Source: Sandaracinus sp964481145
GTDB lineage: Bacteria > Myxococcota_A > Polyangia > Polyangiales > Sandaracinaceae
Length of the DNA stretch: 64,000 nt
Direction: 5' to 3'
Assembly (NCBI GenBank): GCA_964481145.1
Contig: CAYZTA010000024.1
Coordinates: forward strand, 1-64,000
The position numbers and the translations under genes were made by a program. Each line of letters opens with the position of its first letter. Position 1 is the stretch's first letter. Shown here piece after piece: positions 45,664 through 56,374 of this stretch. The notes beneath the pieces are model-generated. The model did not search any database, was not told the origin of the DNA, and saw only the letters and a program-made list of their open reading frames with translations.

Positions 45664-46166
45664 CGATGGCTCGCGTGGTGAGGAGACGAGGTACGGATCG
45701 CGACAAGAACCTCGTGGGTTTTCTCGTCGCAGATGTGCATTACGCGATCGAGATCCATCGTGTGAAAGAGATCATTCGTCCGCTCGATGTCGTCCCTCTG
45801 CCGCATCCGCCTCCCGCGGTGATCGGAGTGGCGGATCATCGCGGCGAGGTGGTGCCCATCGTCGATGTGCGAAAGCAGTTCGGGGCGGCTGCTTCGGCGG
45901 CGACCCGGCGCACGAAGTGGCTGCTCGTGACGGTCGCTGATCGTACGGTGGGGTTCGTCGTCGATTCGATCACCGAGGTGTTCGCCGCAGGTGATGAAGA
46001 GGAGCGCACCGTTCCGTCGGTGGGGATAGGCGATTCTGCGCGTGCGATCACCGCGGTGTTTGGTCATCGAGGACGCCTGGTTTTCGTCTTGGACATCGAT
46101 CGAATCGGCGCAGGAACCGAGCTCCTGGATCTGTCGAGTTACATTGCGGCTCGGGGGCAATCATGA
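45660..46166 (+). CDS. cheW: chemotaxis coupling protein CheW (second copy)
   Basis: A 168-residue CheW with FLVADVHYAIEIHRVKEIIR, LPHPPPAVIGVADHRGEVVP, IVDVRKQFG and FVVDSITEVF. It is clearly different from the first CheW (low identity by eye), so the two may serve different receptor sets or form separate array rings. ATG 45660 overlaps the first cheW stop; an in-frame ATG lies at 45666. Confidence 0.92.
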   Translation: MTMARVVRRRGTDRDKNLVGFLVADVHYAIEIHRVKEIIRPLDVVPLPHPPPAVIGVADHRGEVVPIVDVRKQFGAAASAATRRTKWLLVTVADRTVGFVVDSITEVFAAGDEEERTVPSVGIGDSARAITAVFGHRGRLVFVLDIDRIGAGTELLDLSSYIAARGQS

Positions 46167-48207
46167 GCGACCAAGTACGCGGGCAGTTTTCCGAAGCAAC
46201 GCAGTTGCTTTCATCGCTGGGCGATCCCGATTGGCGCATTCGCAAGGAGGCTGCTGCGACCGCCGGCCGGCGAAGTTCTGACCCAGTGGTCCTCGCGGGG
46301 CTTGTCGAAGCACTTCTTCAACCTGATGATGTGGGCCTGCGGAATGCTGCGATCGAGGCGTTCGCGTATGTGGGTGCGTCCGGCGCCGCGCCGCTCGTGG
46401 ATGCGTTGAATCGCGCAACGATGACCGCACGGAAATTCGTATGTGCTGCCCTCGGAGGGACCGGAACGGGTGGCGTGGCGGCGCTCTCGATGATGGCGGG
46501 AGATCCCGACCCCAACACGGCCACGGTCGCGCTCGAATCGCTGGCTCGCATCGGTGGTCGAGATGCCGAAGCGGCCCTTCGCAAGCAGCTCGAAGCCGCC
46601 GATTGGGTGGTGCGATTGGCTGCCATGGAGGGGCTCTCCGCGCTCGGAGCGCAGGTCCCCGTCGAGACTCTCGCGCCGATGGTTCGAGATCCTCTGGTGC
46701 GCCGCTTTGCTTTGCGTTTGCTCGGTCAAAGTGGTGATGCGGCGGCTGTCCCGCCCCTCTTCGATGTCCTCCGCGAAATCAACGGTGCGATGGAGATGGC
46801 CGAGGTCGTACGGGCACTCGGTTCGATTCATCAACATGCATCGGGCGCTGGACCTCTCATTTCGAGCCAGGCGAGCTCGCTCGGCGATTCAGAGAAGGCT
46901 TTGCTGCGGAGCCTCATCGAGGATGAAAGAAATGAGGACAGTGATATTCAGACGGCCCGGGCCGCTGCGATGTTGCTCCTCATGGCACGTGACATCGAGG
47001 CGCTCGGTGCGATCGCGGTACTTGCAGCGCGTGTCGAGCTCGGACCGGCTGCGCTGGCAGCGCTACAGGCCTTCGGCGTCGATGCAGTGCGACCGCTGCT
47101 TTCGCAAAGTCAGAGTTTGACGCCGCCAGCGCGGGCATGGGCCATCGAAGCGGCGGCTGAGTTGGGTGCGATTTCAATCGACGACGAAAGCGCACGGAGC
47201 GTGCGCGACGAATTGGGACACGAGATTCGCGCGGTCCTTCGTACGGCGCTCGTTGCGCACGAAGAAGTGGTGGTCCATGCGGCCGCCCGTGGGCTCGAAT
47301 ATTGGGCGGAGCCCGATGATGCGTCGGCCCTCGTTCGTTTGGGAGCGGAGCGCAGTGGCGCGGTGGCGCGGGCCACAGGGGATGCACTCGAAGCGTTGTC
47401 TCATTCATCGCCGGAATCGGTCGAGACTGCGCTCGATTCCGCGTTGCCTGACCATGCCGAAGCTTGGGCGCTTGCGGTGGCAGCGCTGCCCGATCAAGCG
47501 GCGCTCGAAAAGCTTCGGGCAGCGATCGCCTCGGGCGAGCCGACGGCCCGTCGCGCTGCGTTGCTCGCGCTCGATCGCATCGATGGTGCGGAGGCCGCGG
47601 AAGTTGCGTCGATGGCGCTCGTCGACGAGGACGTCGATGTGCAGGTCGCAGCCGTGACCGTGCTCTCACGCATGCGTGATCCATCGGCGCGCGAAACCGC
47701 AAAGAACGTGTTGCGGGTGGCGCTGCGCGATGAGCTGCCGGTGGTGCGTGCGGCGGCTGCGCGCGCCTTGGGCGTCCAAGGCGATCCAGGATTGTGTGCG
47801 GATGTCCGCGAGCTTTTGCGCGATCCAGGGCCGGGTGTGGCGCTGGCCGCACTTGTCGCGATTCGAACCTTACGCGGTGATCAGTTCGAAAATGAACCAG
47901 AGTTCGAAGCTTTGCTCGACGGCGTGCTGGAACATTCGGATGAAGAAGTCGTCAAGGAAGCTTTGCGGATCGCAGCCGAGTGCGCGCTGTCCCGCAAAGA
48001 GGAGCGTTTGTCCGTGGGGCTTTCGCACGCGGCCTGGGACGTTCGCGCGCTCACCGTGAGTCTGCTTTCGGAGTTGGATACGGAGGGTGCGCGGGAAAAG
48101 CTCCGTGCGCGGGCAGCCATCGAGTCTGACGATCTTGTGCGTATCGCGATCGCGGATGCGCTCGCGACACTTCCCTCGAAGACAATTATCGGAGGCTCGA
48201 GGCGCTA

Positions 48208-48208
<1 letters not shown>
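46163..48208 (+). CDS. HEAT-repeat protein in che operon
   Basis: A 681-residue protein made almost entirely of HEAT/PBS-lyase-type helical repeats, about 18 units. Clear ones are DPDWRIRKEAAATAGRRSSD, DVGLRNAAIEAFAYVGASGA, DPNTATVALESLARIGGRDA, DVDVQVAAVTVLSRMRDPSA and DELPVVRAAAARALGVQGDP. It has no catalytic motif or signal, so a cytoplasmic scaffold is expected. HEAT proteins occur in some myxobacterial che clusters (I recall Cpc7 of Myxococcus xanthus), where they bind che components. The start overlaps the second cheW and the stop shares one nt with the cheR GTG. Confidence 0.88.
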
Positions 48209-49106
<898 letters not shown>

Positions 49107-49110
<4 letters not shown>

Positions 49111-50192
49111 GTGTGGCAGTTCGTCCGCTTCGAGTGGTCGTCGTCGACGATTCAGCATTCAATCGGCGCACGATCACGGATTTGCTGTCTTCGATTCCCG
49201 GTGTGGACGTCGTCGGGAAGGCGGCTGATGGTGAAGAGGCGTTGAAGTTGGTGCTGGGACAGCGCCCCGATCTCGTGACGCTCGATCTCGAGATGCCGAA
49301 GATGGATGGGTTTACGTTCTTGAAGCTGCTCATGGCGCGTCAACCGACGCCCGTGCTGGTGGTCTCGGGGCGTGGCGCGAAGACGGACGTCTTCAAAGCG
49401 CTCGAGCTCGGCGCGCTCGATTTCATCGTGAAGCCGAGCACCATCGTGACCACCGAGCTCGCGACGATCCGTCAGCTCTTGCAAGAGAAAGTTGCGATGG
49501 TTCGGCAGCTTCGTCCGCTCGGAAGTCCTTCTCGTGAGCGTGCCGCGACGGCCACTGGGCTCATTCGACTTCCGCAAGTCGATGGAACGAGACCTCAACC
49601 CACCGAAATCAATCCTCGTCGACTCGTCGTGATCGGAGCCTCGACGGGCGGCCCTCCCGCGCTCGTCGAGATTTTTTCGCGGCTTCCGAGTGACCTGCCC
49701 GCCTCGATCGTGATCGCGCAGCATATGCCCGAGCGATTTACGACGACGTTCGCCGATCGATTGGAGCGGCTTTCCGGAGTTCGAGTGTCGGAGCTCGAAG
49801 ATCGAGAGCAGCTGCGACCTGGACGCGCATTCGTATGCCCAGGAGGAAAGTGCGTCGAAGTGCAGCCGAGTGGAAACTCGATGTGGGCTCGAGTCATGGC
49901 GCCTGAGTCCGAGGATCGATATCAGCCGAGCGTCGATCGTTTGTTCCGATCGGCCGCGGCGAGCTACGGAACACGTGTGCTCGGCGTCGTGTTGACGGGC
50001 ATGGGAGATGACGGGACCAAGGGCGCGGAGGCCATCAAGAAGGCGGGTGGAATGGTGTTCTCCGAAAGCGTCGAAACCGCCGCAATCTGGGGGATGCCAG
50101 GGAGCGTGGAGCGCGCAGGGCTCGCGGACCGTTCGATTCCGATCCAGTCGATCGCAGAGGCGATCGTTCGCGTGTGCACGGAGAGACGATGA
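49107..50192 (+). CDS. cheB: chemoreceptor methylesterase CheB
   Basis: A 361-residue CheB. The receiver (1-120) has DD at 14-15, Asp60 in VTLDLEMPKMDG and a KPS lysine. The methylesterase domain (about 170-355) carries the Ser in VIGASTGGPP, His in IAQHMPERFT and Asp in LTGMGDDGTKG, the catalytic triad. It removes receptor methyl groups and deamidates receptors when phosphorylated by CheA. ATG 49107 overlaps the cheR stop. Confidence 0.95.
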
Positions 50193-50271
50193 ATGAGTTT
50201 CAGATATCCCGTGAGGATGAATCGTTCTAGTATCGCCGACACACGATCTGTTATCGTTCGATGAAGCGGGC

Positions 50272-51234
50272 ATGGACGAGCAAGACACAGAGGAGCTCGA
50301 TCGAGTGGACCGGGGGGAAAGAGAGCGCCACACCAGCGAACATCCGGCCGATCTGACGAAAGATCGGGAGGCGTTCGTTCGTCAGTTTCTTCGAAAGGGC
50401 TTCGAGGTCACTGAGACTTTGCTGGAAGAGAATCGCGAGATTCGCGAACAGCTGTCGCGAATCCGCGAAGAAAACGTGCGCCTCCGCGAACACGTCGCGA
50501 GCGACGACGCGATTCGAGATCTTCTTCGGAAGATCGAGCAGCTGGAGACCGATCGCAGAGCGCTGCTCGCGCGGAGCGACGAGCTCGATGAGCGCTCGAA
50601 GCGCAACGAGATCCGAACAGGAGAAATCGAGCAGGAGCTGCACGATCTCGCGAACCTCTATATTGCCAGCAGCCATCTGCACGCGACACTCTCGGTGCGC
50701 GGTGTGATGAAGCATTTGGCGGAGCTCCTTCAGCAATTGATGGGCGCGGACCGCTACGTAATTTACCTCGCGGATCGTGGGGGAACACGGGTTCGACCCG
50801 TGCTCGCCTCTGGGCTCAGCGAGCTTCAACTCGAGGCCGAATCGGGCGCTGGGTTCGATGGTCCCGGAGCGTTCGTGGTCGGAGAGGGGCCGATCGGCGT
50901 CTGCATGATGACGGGTGTTTCGCGCATCCGTGAGGAGGCGCCGCTGACCGCGGGCACGCTCGCAGATCCGATCGCGATCATTCCGATGAACGTGCGCGAT
51001 GTGTGCATCGGCGCCATCGTGGTGGTCTCGGTGCTCGCTCAAAAGGAGCGATGGGCAGCGGTGGATCTCGCGCTGTTCGACTTTCTCGGGACGCACAGCG
51101 CGACGGCGTTGATTGCGGCCAATCAATATGCACGCGCATCCGATCCGCGGAATGCGCTCGAAGGAATCGAAAATCACTTGGCGGCTGCGCAGTCGTTGCT
51201 TCCAACGGGCCGAGCGCCCTCGGGCAGCGAGTGA
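50272..51234 (+). CDS. coiled-coil GAF-domain protein
   Basis: A 320-residue cytoplasmic protein. Residues about 30-135 are charged heptads (LLEENREIREQLSRIREENV, LLRKIEQLETDRRALLARSD), a strong coiled coil. Residues about 145-290 form a GAF domain (LSVRGVMKHLAELLQQLMGA, then IIPMNVRDVCIGAIVVVSVL). It has no kinase, cyclase or methyl-accepting signature. Being in the che unit 79 nt after cheB, it might be a soluble input or cluster adaptor (inference). Confidence 0.78.
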   Translation: MDEQDTEELDRVDRGERERHTSEHPADLTKDREAFVRQFLRKGFEVTETLLEENREIREQLSRIREENVRLREHVASDDAIRDLLRKIEQLETDRRALLARSDELDERSKRNEIRTGEIEQELHDLANLYIASSHLHATLSVRGVMKHLAELLQQLMGADRYVIYLADRGGTRVRPVLASGLSELQLEAESGAGFDGPGAFVVGEGPIGVCMMTGVSRIREEAPLTAGTLADPIAIIPMNVRDVCIGAIVVVSVLAQKERWAAVDLALFDFLGTHSATALIAANQYARASDPRNALEGIENHLAAAQSLLPTGRAPSGSE

Positions 51235-51249
51235 TCGGAGTGAGGGCGG

Positions 51250-51627
51250 ATGGCTGACTTCTCATGTCTCGTCGTCGAGGACTCGCCCATGATGCGGCAA
51301 CTCCTCGTTTTCGCGCTGGCGCGTGTGAAACGCGTTGCTGTGACCGAGGCGGATGATGGTGTCGACGCGTTACGAAAACTCGCGTCGAACCGGTACGACC
51401 TCATCCTGACGGATATCAATATGCCGATCATGGATGGGCTCAAGCTGGTGAAGAAGATCCGCTCGGATTCGCAGCATGCGAACGTGCCGATCATCATCAT
51501 CACGACCGAAGGATCGACCGAAGATCGCCAGCGTGCGATCGCACTCGGCGCGAATGCGTATATTACGAAGCCTATTCAGGCACCCCAGGTGATCCAAAAA
51601 GTGAAAGAGCTCCTCAAGATCGAGTGA
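51250..51627 (+). CDS. cheY: CheY-like response regulator
   Basis: A 125-residue receiver with ED at 10-11 in place of DD, phosphoacceptor Asp55 in LILTDINMPIMDG, Thr in IIITTEGS and Lys in YITKPI. It lies 15 nt after the GAF gene with a good ribosome site (GGAGTGAGGGCGG). It has classical CheY length and lacks an output domain. With the cheY at 42609 it brackets the cluster. The stop overlaps trpF. Confidence 0.92.
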   Translation: MADFSCLVVEDSPMMRQLLVFALARVKRVAVTEADDGVDALRKLASNRYDLILTDINMPIMDGLKLVKKIRSDSQHANVPIIIITTEGSTEDRQRAIALGANAYITKPIQAPQVIQKVKELLKIE

Positions 51628-52238
51628 AGACAGCGATCAAGATGTGCGGGATCACGCGGGCTCAAGACGCAGAGCTCGCGCTCGGGCTCGGCGTGGATGC
51701 GCTCGGGCTCAACTTTTGGGTCGGTTCGAAGCGGCGTTGTGAGGTCGACGTCGCGCGCGTGATTGTGCGTCTTGCGCAGGGCCGTGCGCGTGTCGTGGCG
51801 GTGGTCGTCGGCCTTGGGCTCGTGGAGATTGCAGAGCTTCGCGCTGAGACCGGCATCGAATGGGTGCAGCTTCACGGTGACGAAGATGCGCCGTTCGTGC
51901 GGAGGTGTTTGCCAAACGCCTACGCTGCGGTTCGCCTATCGGGTGAAGCAGGATTGCGGAGAGCGAGAGAGGTGCCTGGCATCGAAGTTCTTCTCGATGC
52001 ACATGTCGAAGGCATGAAGGGCGGCACGGGTGAAGTGGCGGATTGGGCGCTCGCGGCTCGCATCGCGAAGACGCGTCCACTCTGGCTCGCGGGTGGGCTC
52101 GAGCCCGAGAACGTGCGGCGAGCGATCGAGATCGTGAAGCCGATGGGTGTGGATGTGGCGAGTGGAATCGAGCTCTCGCCGGGCATCAAAGATGTCGACA
52201 AGATGCGCGCTTTCGTCGAGGCTGTGGACACGACCTAG
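51624..52238 (+). CDS. trpF: phosphoribosylanthranilate isomerase
   Basis: A 204-residue TIM barrel converting N-phosphoribosyl-anthranilate to CdRP in tryptophan synthesis. KMCGITR holds the catalytic Cys region, then ALGLNFW, VQLHGDE, and the catalytic-Asp segment VLLDAHVEG followed by KGGTGEVADW, with phosphate-binding LAGGLEPENV and GVDVASGIE. It is attached to the che unit by GTGA overlap and faces trpA. No trpC, trpB or trpE is in the window. Confidence 0.92.
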   Translation: MKTAIKMCGITRAQDAELALGLGVDALGLNFWVGSKRRCEVDVARVIVRLAQGRARVVAVVVGLGLVEIAELRAETGIEWVQLHGDEDAPFVRRCLPNAYAAVRLSGEAGLRRAREVPGIEVLLDAHVEGMKGGTGEVADWALAARIAKTRPLWLAGGLEPENVRRAIEIVKPMGVDVASGIELSPGIKDVDKMRAFVEAVDTT

Positions 52239-53017
52239 CGGATCGTTGCAGCGCGTAGCTCGCGGACGAAACGAGCGACACCTGAGATTCCATTCGAGTG
52301 AATGACCTCGACGATGGCGCTGCCGACGACGACGCCGTCGATGTGTTCGCTCGCGCGCTTCACGTCTTCTTTGGTTTTGATGCCGAAGCCGAGGGCGACG
52401 GGTCTTTTGAGGCGGGAGCCGATGCGAGAAGCCCAGAGCGCGGCTTCGTTCGAGTCGATGCGGTTTGTGCCGGTCACGCCCGCAACCGAGACGCAATACA
52501 CGAACGATGTGGCGACGGCGTTGGCGCGGGCGATGCGCTCATCGGTGCTCGTGGGCGCGATGAGCGGAATCCAATCGAGTCCATTCGCGACGACGGGATC
52601 GCGCAAAGATGCGCATTCTTCGGGCGGGAGATCGACGACGAGGAATCCATCGGCACCAGCGTCTCTCGCTTCGCGCGCGATGCGCTCTTCGCCGCGGGTG
52701 AGGAATGGATTGTAGTAACCGAAGAGAAGAACGGGGACGTCCGTGCGCTTGCGCGCTTGGACAAGTGCGTCGAGCACGCCGGGCAACGTCGATCCTGCGC
52801 GGAGCGCTCGTTCGCTGGCGCGCTGGATCGTGGGGCCATCGGCGATGGGATCGCTGAAAGGAATACCCAGTTCGATGATGTCAGCGCCGGCTTCTGCGAG
52901 CGCGACGATGATGTCGGGCGTCACAGTGAGATCGGGATCGCCTGCGCAGAGATAGGTGATGAGCGCCGCGCGATGCTCGGAGCGGGCGAGCGAGAGAGCG
53001 TCAGTGATGCGAGACAT
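52235..53017 (-). CDS. trpA: tryptophan synthase alpha chain
   Basis: A 260-residue TIM barrel cleaving indole-3-glycerol phosphate to indole. Catalytic Glu (IIELGIPFSDPIADGP, EL...P.SDP) and catalytic Asp (VVDLPPEE) are present, with phosphate-site motifs VSVAGVTGTN and ALGFGIKTKED. The start is ATG 53017; its ribosome site is weak. It is usually adjacent to trpB; here it converges with trpF (4-nt overlap) with no trpB nearby, so the tryptophan genes are dispersed in this genome. Confidence 0.94.
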   Translation of the reverse strand: MSRITDALSLARSEHRAALITYLCAGDPDLTVTPDIIVALAEAGADIIELGIPFSDPIADGPTIQRASERALRAGSTLPGVLDALVQARKRTDVPVLLFGYYNPFLTRGEERIAREARDAGADGFLVVDLPPEECASLRDPVVANGLDWIPLIAPTSTDERIARANAVATSFVYCVSVAGVTGTNRIDSNEAALWASRIGSRLKRPVALGFGIKTKEDVKRASEHIDGVVVGSAIVEVIHSNGISGVARFVRELRAATIR

Positions 53018-53100
53018 CGTCGATTCGCGGGCATAGCACAAACGCTTTGGGGGCGTGCGGTCTGTCCAAGGTGCGCGCATGCTTGCGCCACAGGTTTCAG

Positions 53101-53601
53101 ATGAGCACACCGATGGAATCCCTCGACGGTCACCTCTTTGGCCCCGGTCAGCCTTGCTTTGGTTGCAGCCCCGATCATCCGTTTGGCTTTCGCCTGACGT
53201 TCGAGCGACAGGAGGACGAAATCGTCACGCGGTTTACGCCAGGCGAACGCCATCAAGGGCCCGTCGGGATCATGCATGGTGGGCTGGTCTCGACCTTGGC
53301 CGATGAAGTCGCGGCGTGGGCGATCATCGGTCTGCTCGGCAAGTTCGGGTTCACGGCGTCGTTCGATGCGAAGCTTCACCGGCCGGTGCGCATCGGGATT
53401 CCGGTCACAGGGTGCGGGCGGATCACGAAGGACGCGAGACGCATCGTGGACGTCGCGGTGGGCATCACGCAGCCCGATGCGGAAGGGCAGAATCAGCTCG
53501 CGTTCAGTGGGACATTTCGTTTCGTGTTGCTCGATCGCGGGGGCGCGGAGCGCATGCTCGGCGGGCCGATTCCGGAGGCGTGGGAGCGCTTTTGTCGCTA
53601 G
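53101..53601 (+). CDS. PaaI-type hotdog thioesterase
   Basis: A 166-residue hotdog-fold protein. The active-site stretch is GPVGIMHGGLVSTLADEVAA, with the catalytic Asp/Glu of the PaaI type, and a KLHRPVRIGIPVTGCGRITK core strand. It should hydrolyse an acyl-CoA or similar thioester; the substrate is unknown. ATG 53101 is used, the longer open frame lacking a start signal. It is divergent from trpA by 83 nt. Confidence 0.85.
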   Translation: MSTPMESLDGHLFGPGQPCFGCSPDHPFGFRLTFERQEDEIVTRFTPGERHQGPVGIMHGGLVSTLADEVAAWAIIGLLGKFGFTASFDAKLHRPVRIGIPVTGCGRITKDARRIVDVAVGITQPDAEGQNQLAFSGTFRFVLLDRGGAERMLGGPIPEAWERFCR

Positions 53602-53634
53602 GAGGCCCTGCTTGGGCTGATAGTCTCAAGGTCT

Positions 53635-54573
53635 ATGCGACGAGGCTCACCGAGCATCACCGCGGAGTTGGTGGATTCATTCCGGGCCGTCACGAGCCTT
53701 CCTGGATCGCGGACGGACTTCGTGAACGACTCAGGGATGCGCGTGTTGATGCCCGTGGGTGTACGGGGCGCGCTCAGGTTCTTGGGTGGCGTCACCGCGC
53801 GATATCCGCGTTTGATCGATGCGGCCAACTACGCATCGGGAGGCTTGCTCGAGCACGTGGCGTTGCGCACGGCCGCCATCGATGCTGCGTTGAGACGGGA
53901 AGGATCGATCCCTCAGCTCGTAATCCTTGGTGCTGGATTGGATGCACGCGCCTTTCGAATGTCGGAGCTTGGGAGGACGATCGTGTTCGAGGTCGATTTC
54001 CCATCCACGCAAGAGGTCAAGAAATCACGTGTCGAGACGTTGCCTCGCAGAGCGCGCGAGGTGCGCTTCGCATCCATCGATTTCGAGCGTGAAGCGCTGA
54101 GTGACGTCCTCGAGCGCGCGGGGCATCGCGCAGATGAGCGCACGGTGTGGATCTGGGAAGGGGTCACGATGTATCTCGAGCGCGCGGCGATCGAGGCGAC
54201 GCTCGATGTGATCGCGGCGCGTTCGTCTTCGGGTTCTTCGCTCTTGATGACGTATGGAACGGCGGGCGCGCGTGCTCCGGGGTCTTTGCTCGAAAAAGTC
54301 ATGGAGTGGACCACACCGCTCGCCTTCTCGGCGCTGCGTTGGAGTGGTGAGCCCCTCCGCGGACAGATGACGTCGCGCGAGGCGCATACGCTTTTGCAGG
54401 CATATGGGCTCGCGGTGAGCTCCGATACTGGGTCGCGCGATTGGGCCGCGGCGCATCTTCGCGGTCGGCCAGGCGCGATCGTGATCGACGAGCGCCTGGT
54501 GTGTGCTGTTCGGAGGACGTCTGGGTCGCGATGTCCACCGAGCTCGTCGAAGAACGGGCTTCGTCCCGTATGA
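53635..54573 (+). CDS. class I SAM methyltransferase of PPM1/TIGR00027 type
   Basis: A 312-residue methyltransferase of the leucine-carboxyl-methyltransferase-like family common in actinobacteria and myxobacteria, often tied to polyketide or lipid chemistry. Motifs: LVILGAGLDARAFRM (SAM binding), VFEVDFPSTQEVKK, RFASIDFERE, and WIWEGVTMYLERAAIEA. It follows the thioesterase by 33 nt and may be cotranscribed. Target unknown. Confidence 0.85.
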   Translation: MRRGSPSITAELVDSFRAVTSLPGSRTDFVNDSGMRVLMPVGVRGALRFLGGVTARYPRLIDAANYASGGLLEHVALRTAAIDAALRREGSIPQLVILGAGLDARAFRMSELGRTIVFEVDFPSTQEVKKSRVETLPRRAREVRFASIDFEREALSDVLERAGHRADERTVWIWEGVTMYLERAAIEATLDVIAARSSSGSSLLMTYGTAGARAPGSLLEKVMEWTTPLAFSALRWSGEPLRGQMTSREAHTLLQAYGLAVSSDTGSRDWAAAHLRGRPGAIVIDERLVCAVRRTSGSRCPPSSSKNGLRPV

Positions 54574-54590
54574 GTCTCGAACCGAGTCAA

Positions 54591-56333
54591 TCAATCTCCA
54601 TTCGGTTGACCCATGCGCAGAGGCCCACCACGCGCGGTCGACCACAGCAGGCAGTTCGTCCCTGAGCCGGGCACGGTGAACACATCCATTCCGTGCTCGA
54701 AGGTCTGCACGAAAATCTCGAGCTCTCCATCGCCATCGAGATCTGCGATCGCCGGCGCGGCCGGTGCACCGTTGCCATTGCCGTTCATACGGGTGTTTGG
54801 CAGCGGCACGTCATGCAAGAGCGACCCATCTGCGCCGAGAATGACGAGATGGCCCGAGTCGAGCACATCGGGTGCGCCGTAGGTCGAGAACACGAGCTCT
54901 GGAGAGCCATCCTGGTTCAAGTCCGCCGCCATGACCTCCGACGCAAACATGATGTCTTTGCCGAACGTGAAATCGAATCGCCATAGGCGCGTTCCATTCG
55001 CATCAAAGGCATAAATGAAACCATCGTTCAGCGAGACCACGATCTCTTTATCGGGATCTCCTTGAATATCGACGGTCAGAGGCGAAGGCACGCCGATCGG
55101 GGGGTACCATCCATCGACTTTGATCGGAGATTCCCCCCGTGGAAGTGTCTCGAAACCAGCGCGCCTCATCGCGGATCGACTCCCATCTCCATAGGCGCCT
55201 TCGAGCACCATGACGCCATACGCCATCGTTTCGTAAGGCTCGTTCATCTCGATGTTGGGGACGCCCACCACTTCGTTCTGTCCGTCGTTGTCCAAGTCGA
55301 TCACGTTTGGAGGAGATGCGGTCCATTGCAGCCATTCGTTCATCGAAGGATGAGGCCAATCGCCGGTGTGATCGTGATAGTGCGCCGCCTCGACATCGGG
55401 GTCGGCCCAGCGAATGAATTGCCCCCAAGTCATGCGCATTCCCGAATGTGCGTTGTGTCGATTCGTGAACCACGGCGAAGCATCGATCGCCATGCCGTCG
55501 GGATCGAAGGCTTGAATGTGATGGTTGTCGTAGGTGACGAGGATTTCGAGTTCTTCATCGTCGTCGATATCGCCGATGCCGACGTTCAAGCCATAACACC
55601 CGTACCCTTGATGTCCTTGTCCGTTTCTATCGGCGTCGCCGCCCGCTCCAGTGCGCGCGTTGTATCGAGGCCAAGCAGGCCATGCGACCCCCAAGGGTTG
55701 GTAGAGTGCGCCATTGGATCCAAACACGAAGACCTGCGAGCCGCCATCCTCTTCATCGGCGGTTTGCGTGGTGGTCACGACGACTTCGATGAGTCCATCG
55801 TGGTCGAGGTCGGCTACTGCGAGCCCGCGCACCTCCGGAGTATTGCCTCCCCCAGCCACGTCGGCGGGCCACCCAGCTTTCGGTGCGAAGGCGCCGCCAT
55901 CCCATTCGAGCGCCCAAACTTCGTGGCCGCGACCGTAGACGACCTCCACCGTTCCGTCCCCTTCGAGATCGACCACCGCGTGAGGTGCATACACGCGTCC
56001 TTCTCCGAACTCGGCCGTGTGGATGAGCGCGCCCTCTCGATTGAACACGAAGATGTCGTAATACGCGGCGACGAGCTCGTTTTCGCCATCTTCATCGAGA
56101 TCTACGACGACGGGCGAGGCATACCAGCTCGTTTGCCCGCGCAGGTTGCGGACGAATGTCGGCGCTTGGACCTCTCCCGCGCTCGTTCCCGTCGTGCACA
56201 CTGGATTTCGCGTGCCGCCTGTCGAGCTGCCGCCGTCGGGGCGAGGAGGTCGGCTTTCGCCCGGGTCATCGCCCGAGCAAGCACCCAGGCCGATTGCAGC
56301 AACGAAGACCGTGAGCACATACCGCAACGTCAT
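54591..56333 (-). CDS. FG-GAP/VCBS-repeat lipoprotein
   Basis: A 580-residue exported protein with lipobox (AAIGLGAC) and a Gly/Ser-rich spacer. Seven Asp-rich calcium-binding repeats mark an integrin-like beta-propeller: VDLDEDGENELV, VDLEGDGTVEVV, ADLDHDGLIEVV, GDIDDDEELEILV, IDLDNDGQNEVV, ADLNQDGSPELV and ADLDGDGELEIF. It probably binds ligand at the cell surface. Start by TTG 56351 is possible; ATG 56333 is used. Confidence 0.82.
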   Translation of the reverse strand: MTLRYVLTVFVAAIGLGACSGDDPGESRPPRPDGGSSTGGTRNPVCTTGTSAGEVQAPTFVRNLRGQTSWYASPVVVDLDEDGENELVAAYYDIFVFNREGALIHTAEFGEGRVYAPHAVVDLEGDGTVEVVYGRGHEVWALEWDGGAFAPKAGWPADVAGGGNTPEVRGLAVADLDHDGLIEVVVTTTQTADEEDGGSQVFVFGSNGALYQPLGVAWPAWPRYNARTGAGGDADRNGQGHQGYGCYGLNVGIGDIDDDEELEILVTYDNHHIQAFDPDGMAIDASPWFTNRHNAHSGMRMTWGQFIRWADPDVEAAHYHDHTGDWPHPSMNEWLQWTASPPNVIDLDNDGQNEVVGVPNIEMNEPYETMAYGVMVLEGAYGDGSRSAMRRAGFETLPRGESPIKVDGWYPPIGVPSPLTVDIQGDPDKEIVVSLNDGFIYAFDANGTRLWRFDFTFGKDIMFASEVMAADLNQDGSPELVFSTYGAPDVLDSGHLVILGADGSLLHDVPLPNTRMNGNGNGAPAAPAIADLDGDGELEIFVQTFEHGMDVFTVPGSGTNCLLWSTARGGPLRMGQPNGD

Positions 56334-56374
56334 TGCCGTAGGATACGCCAAATAGAGTCGTTCCTGATCTCCGA

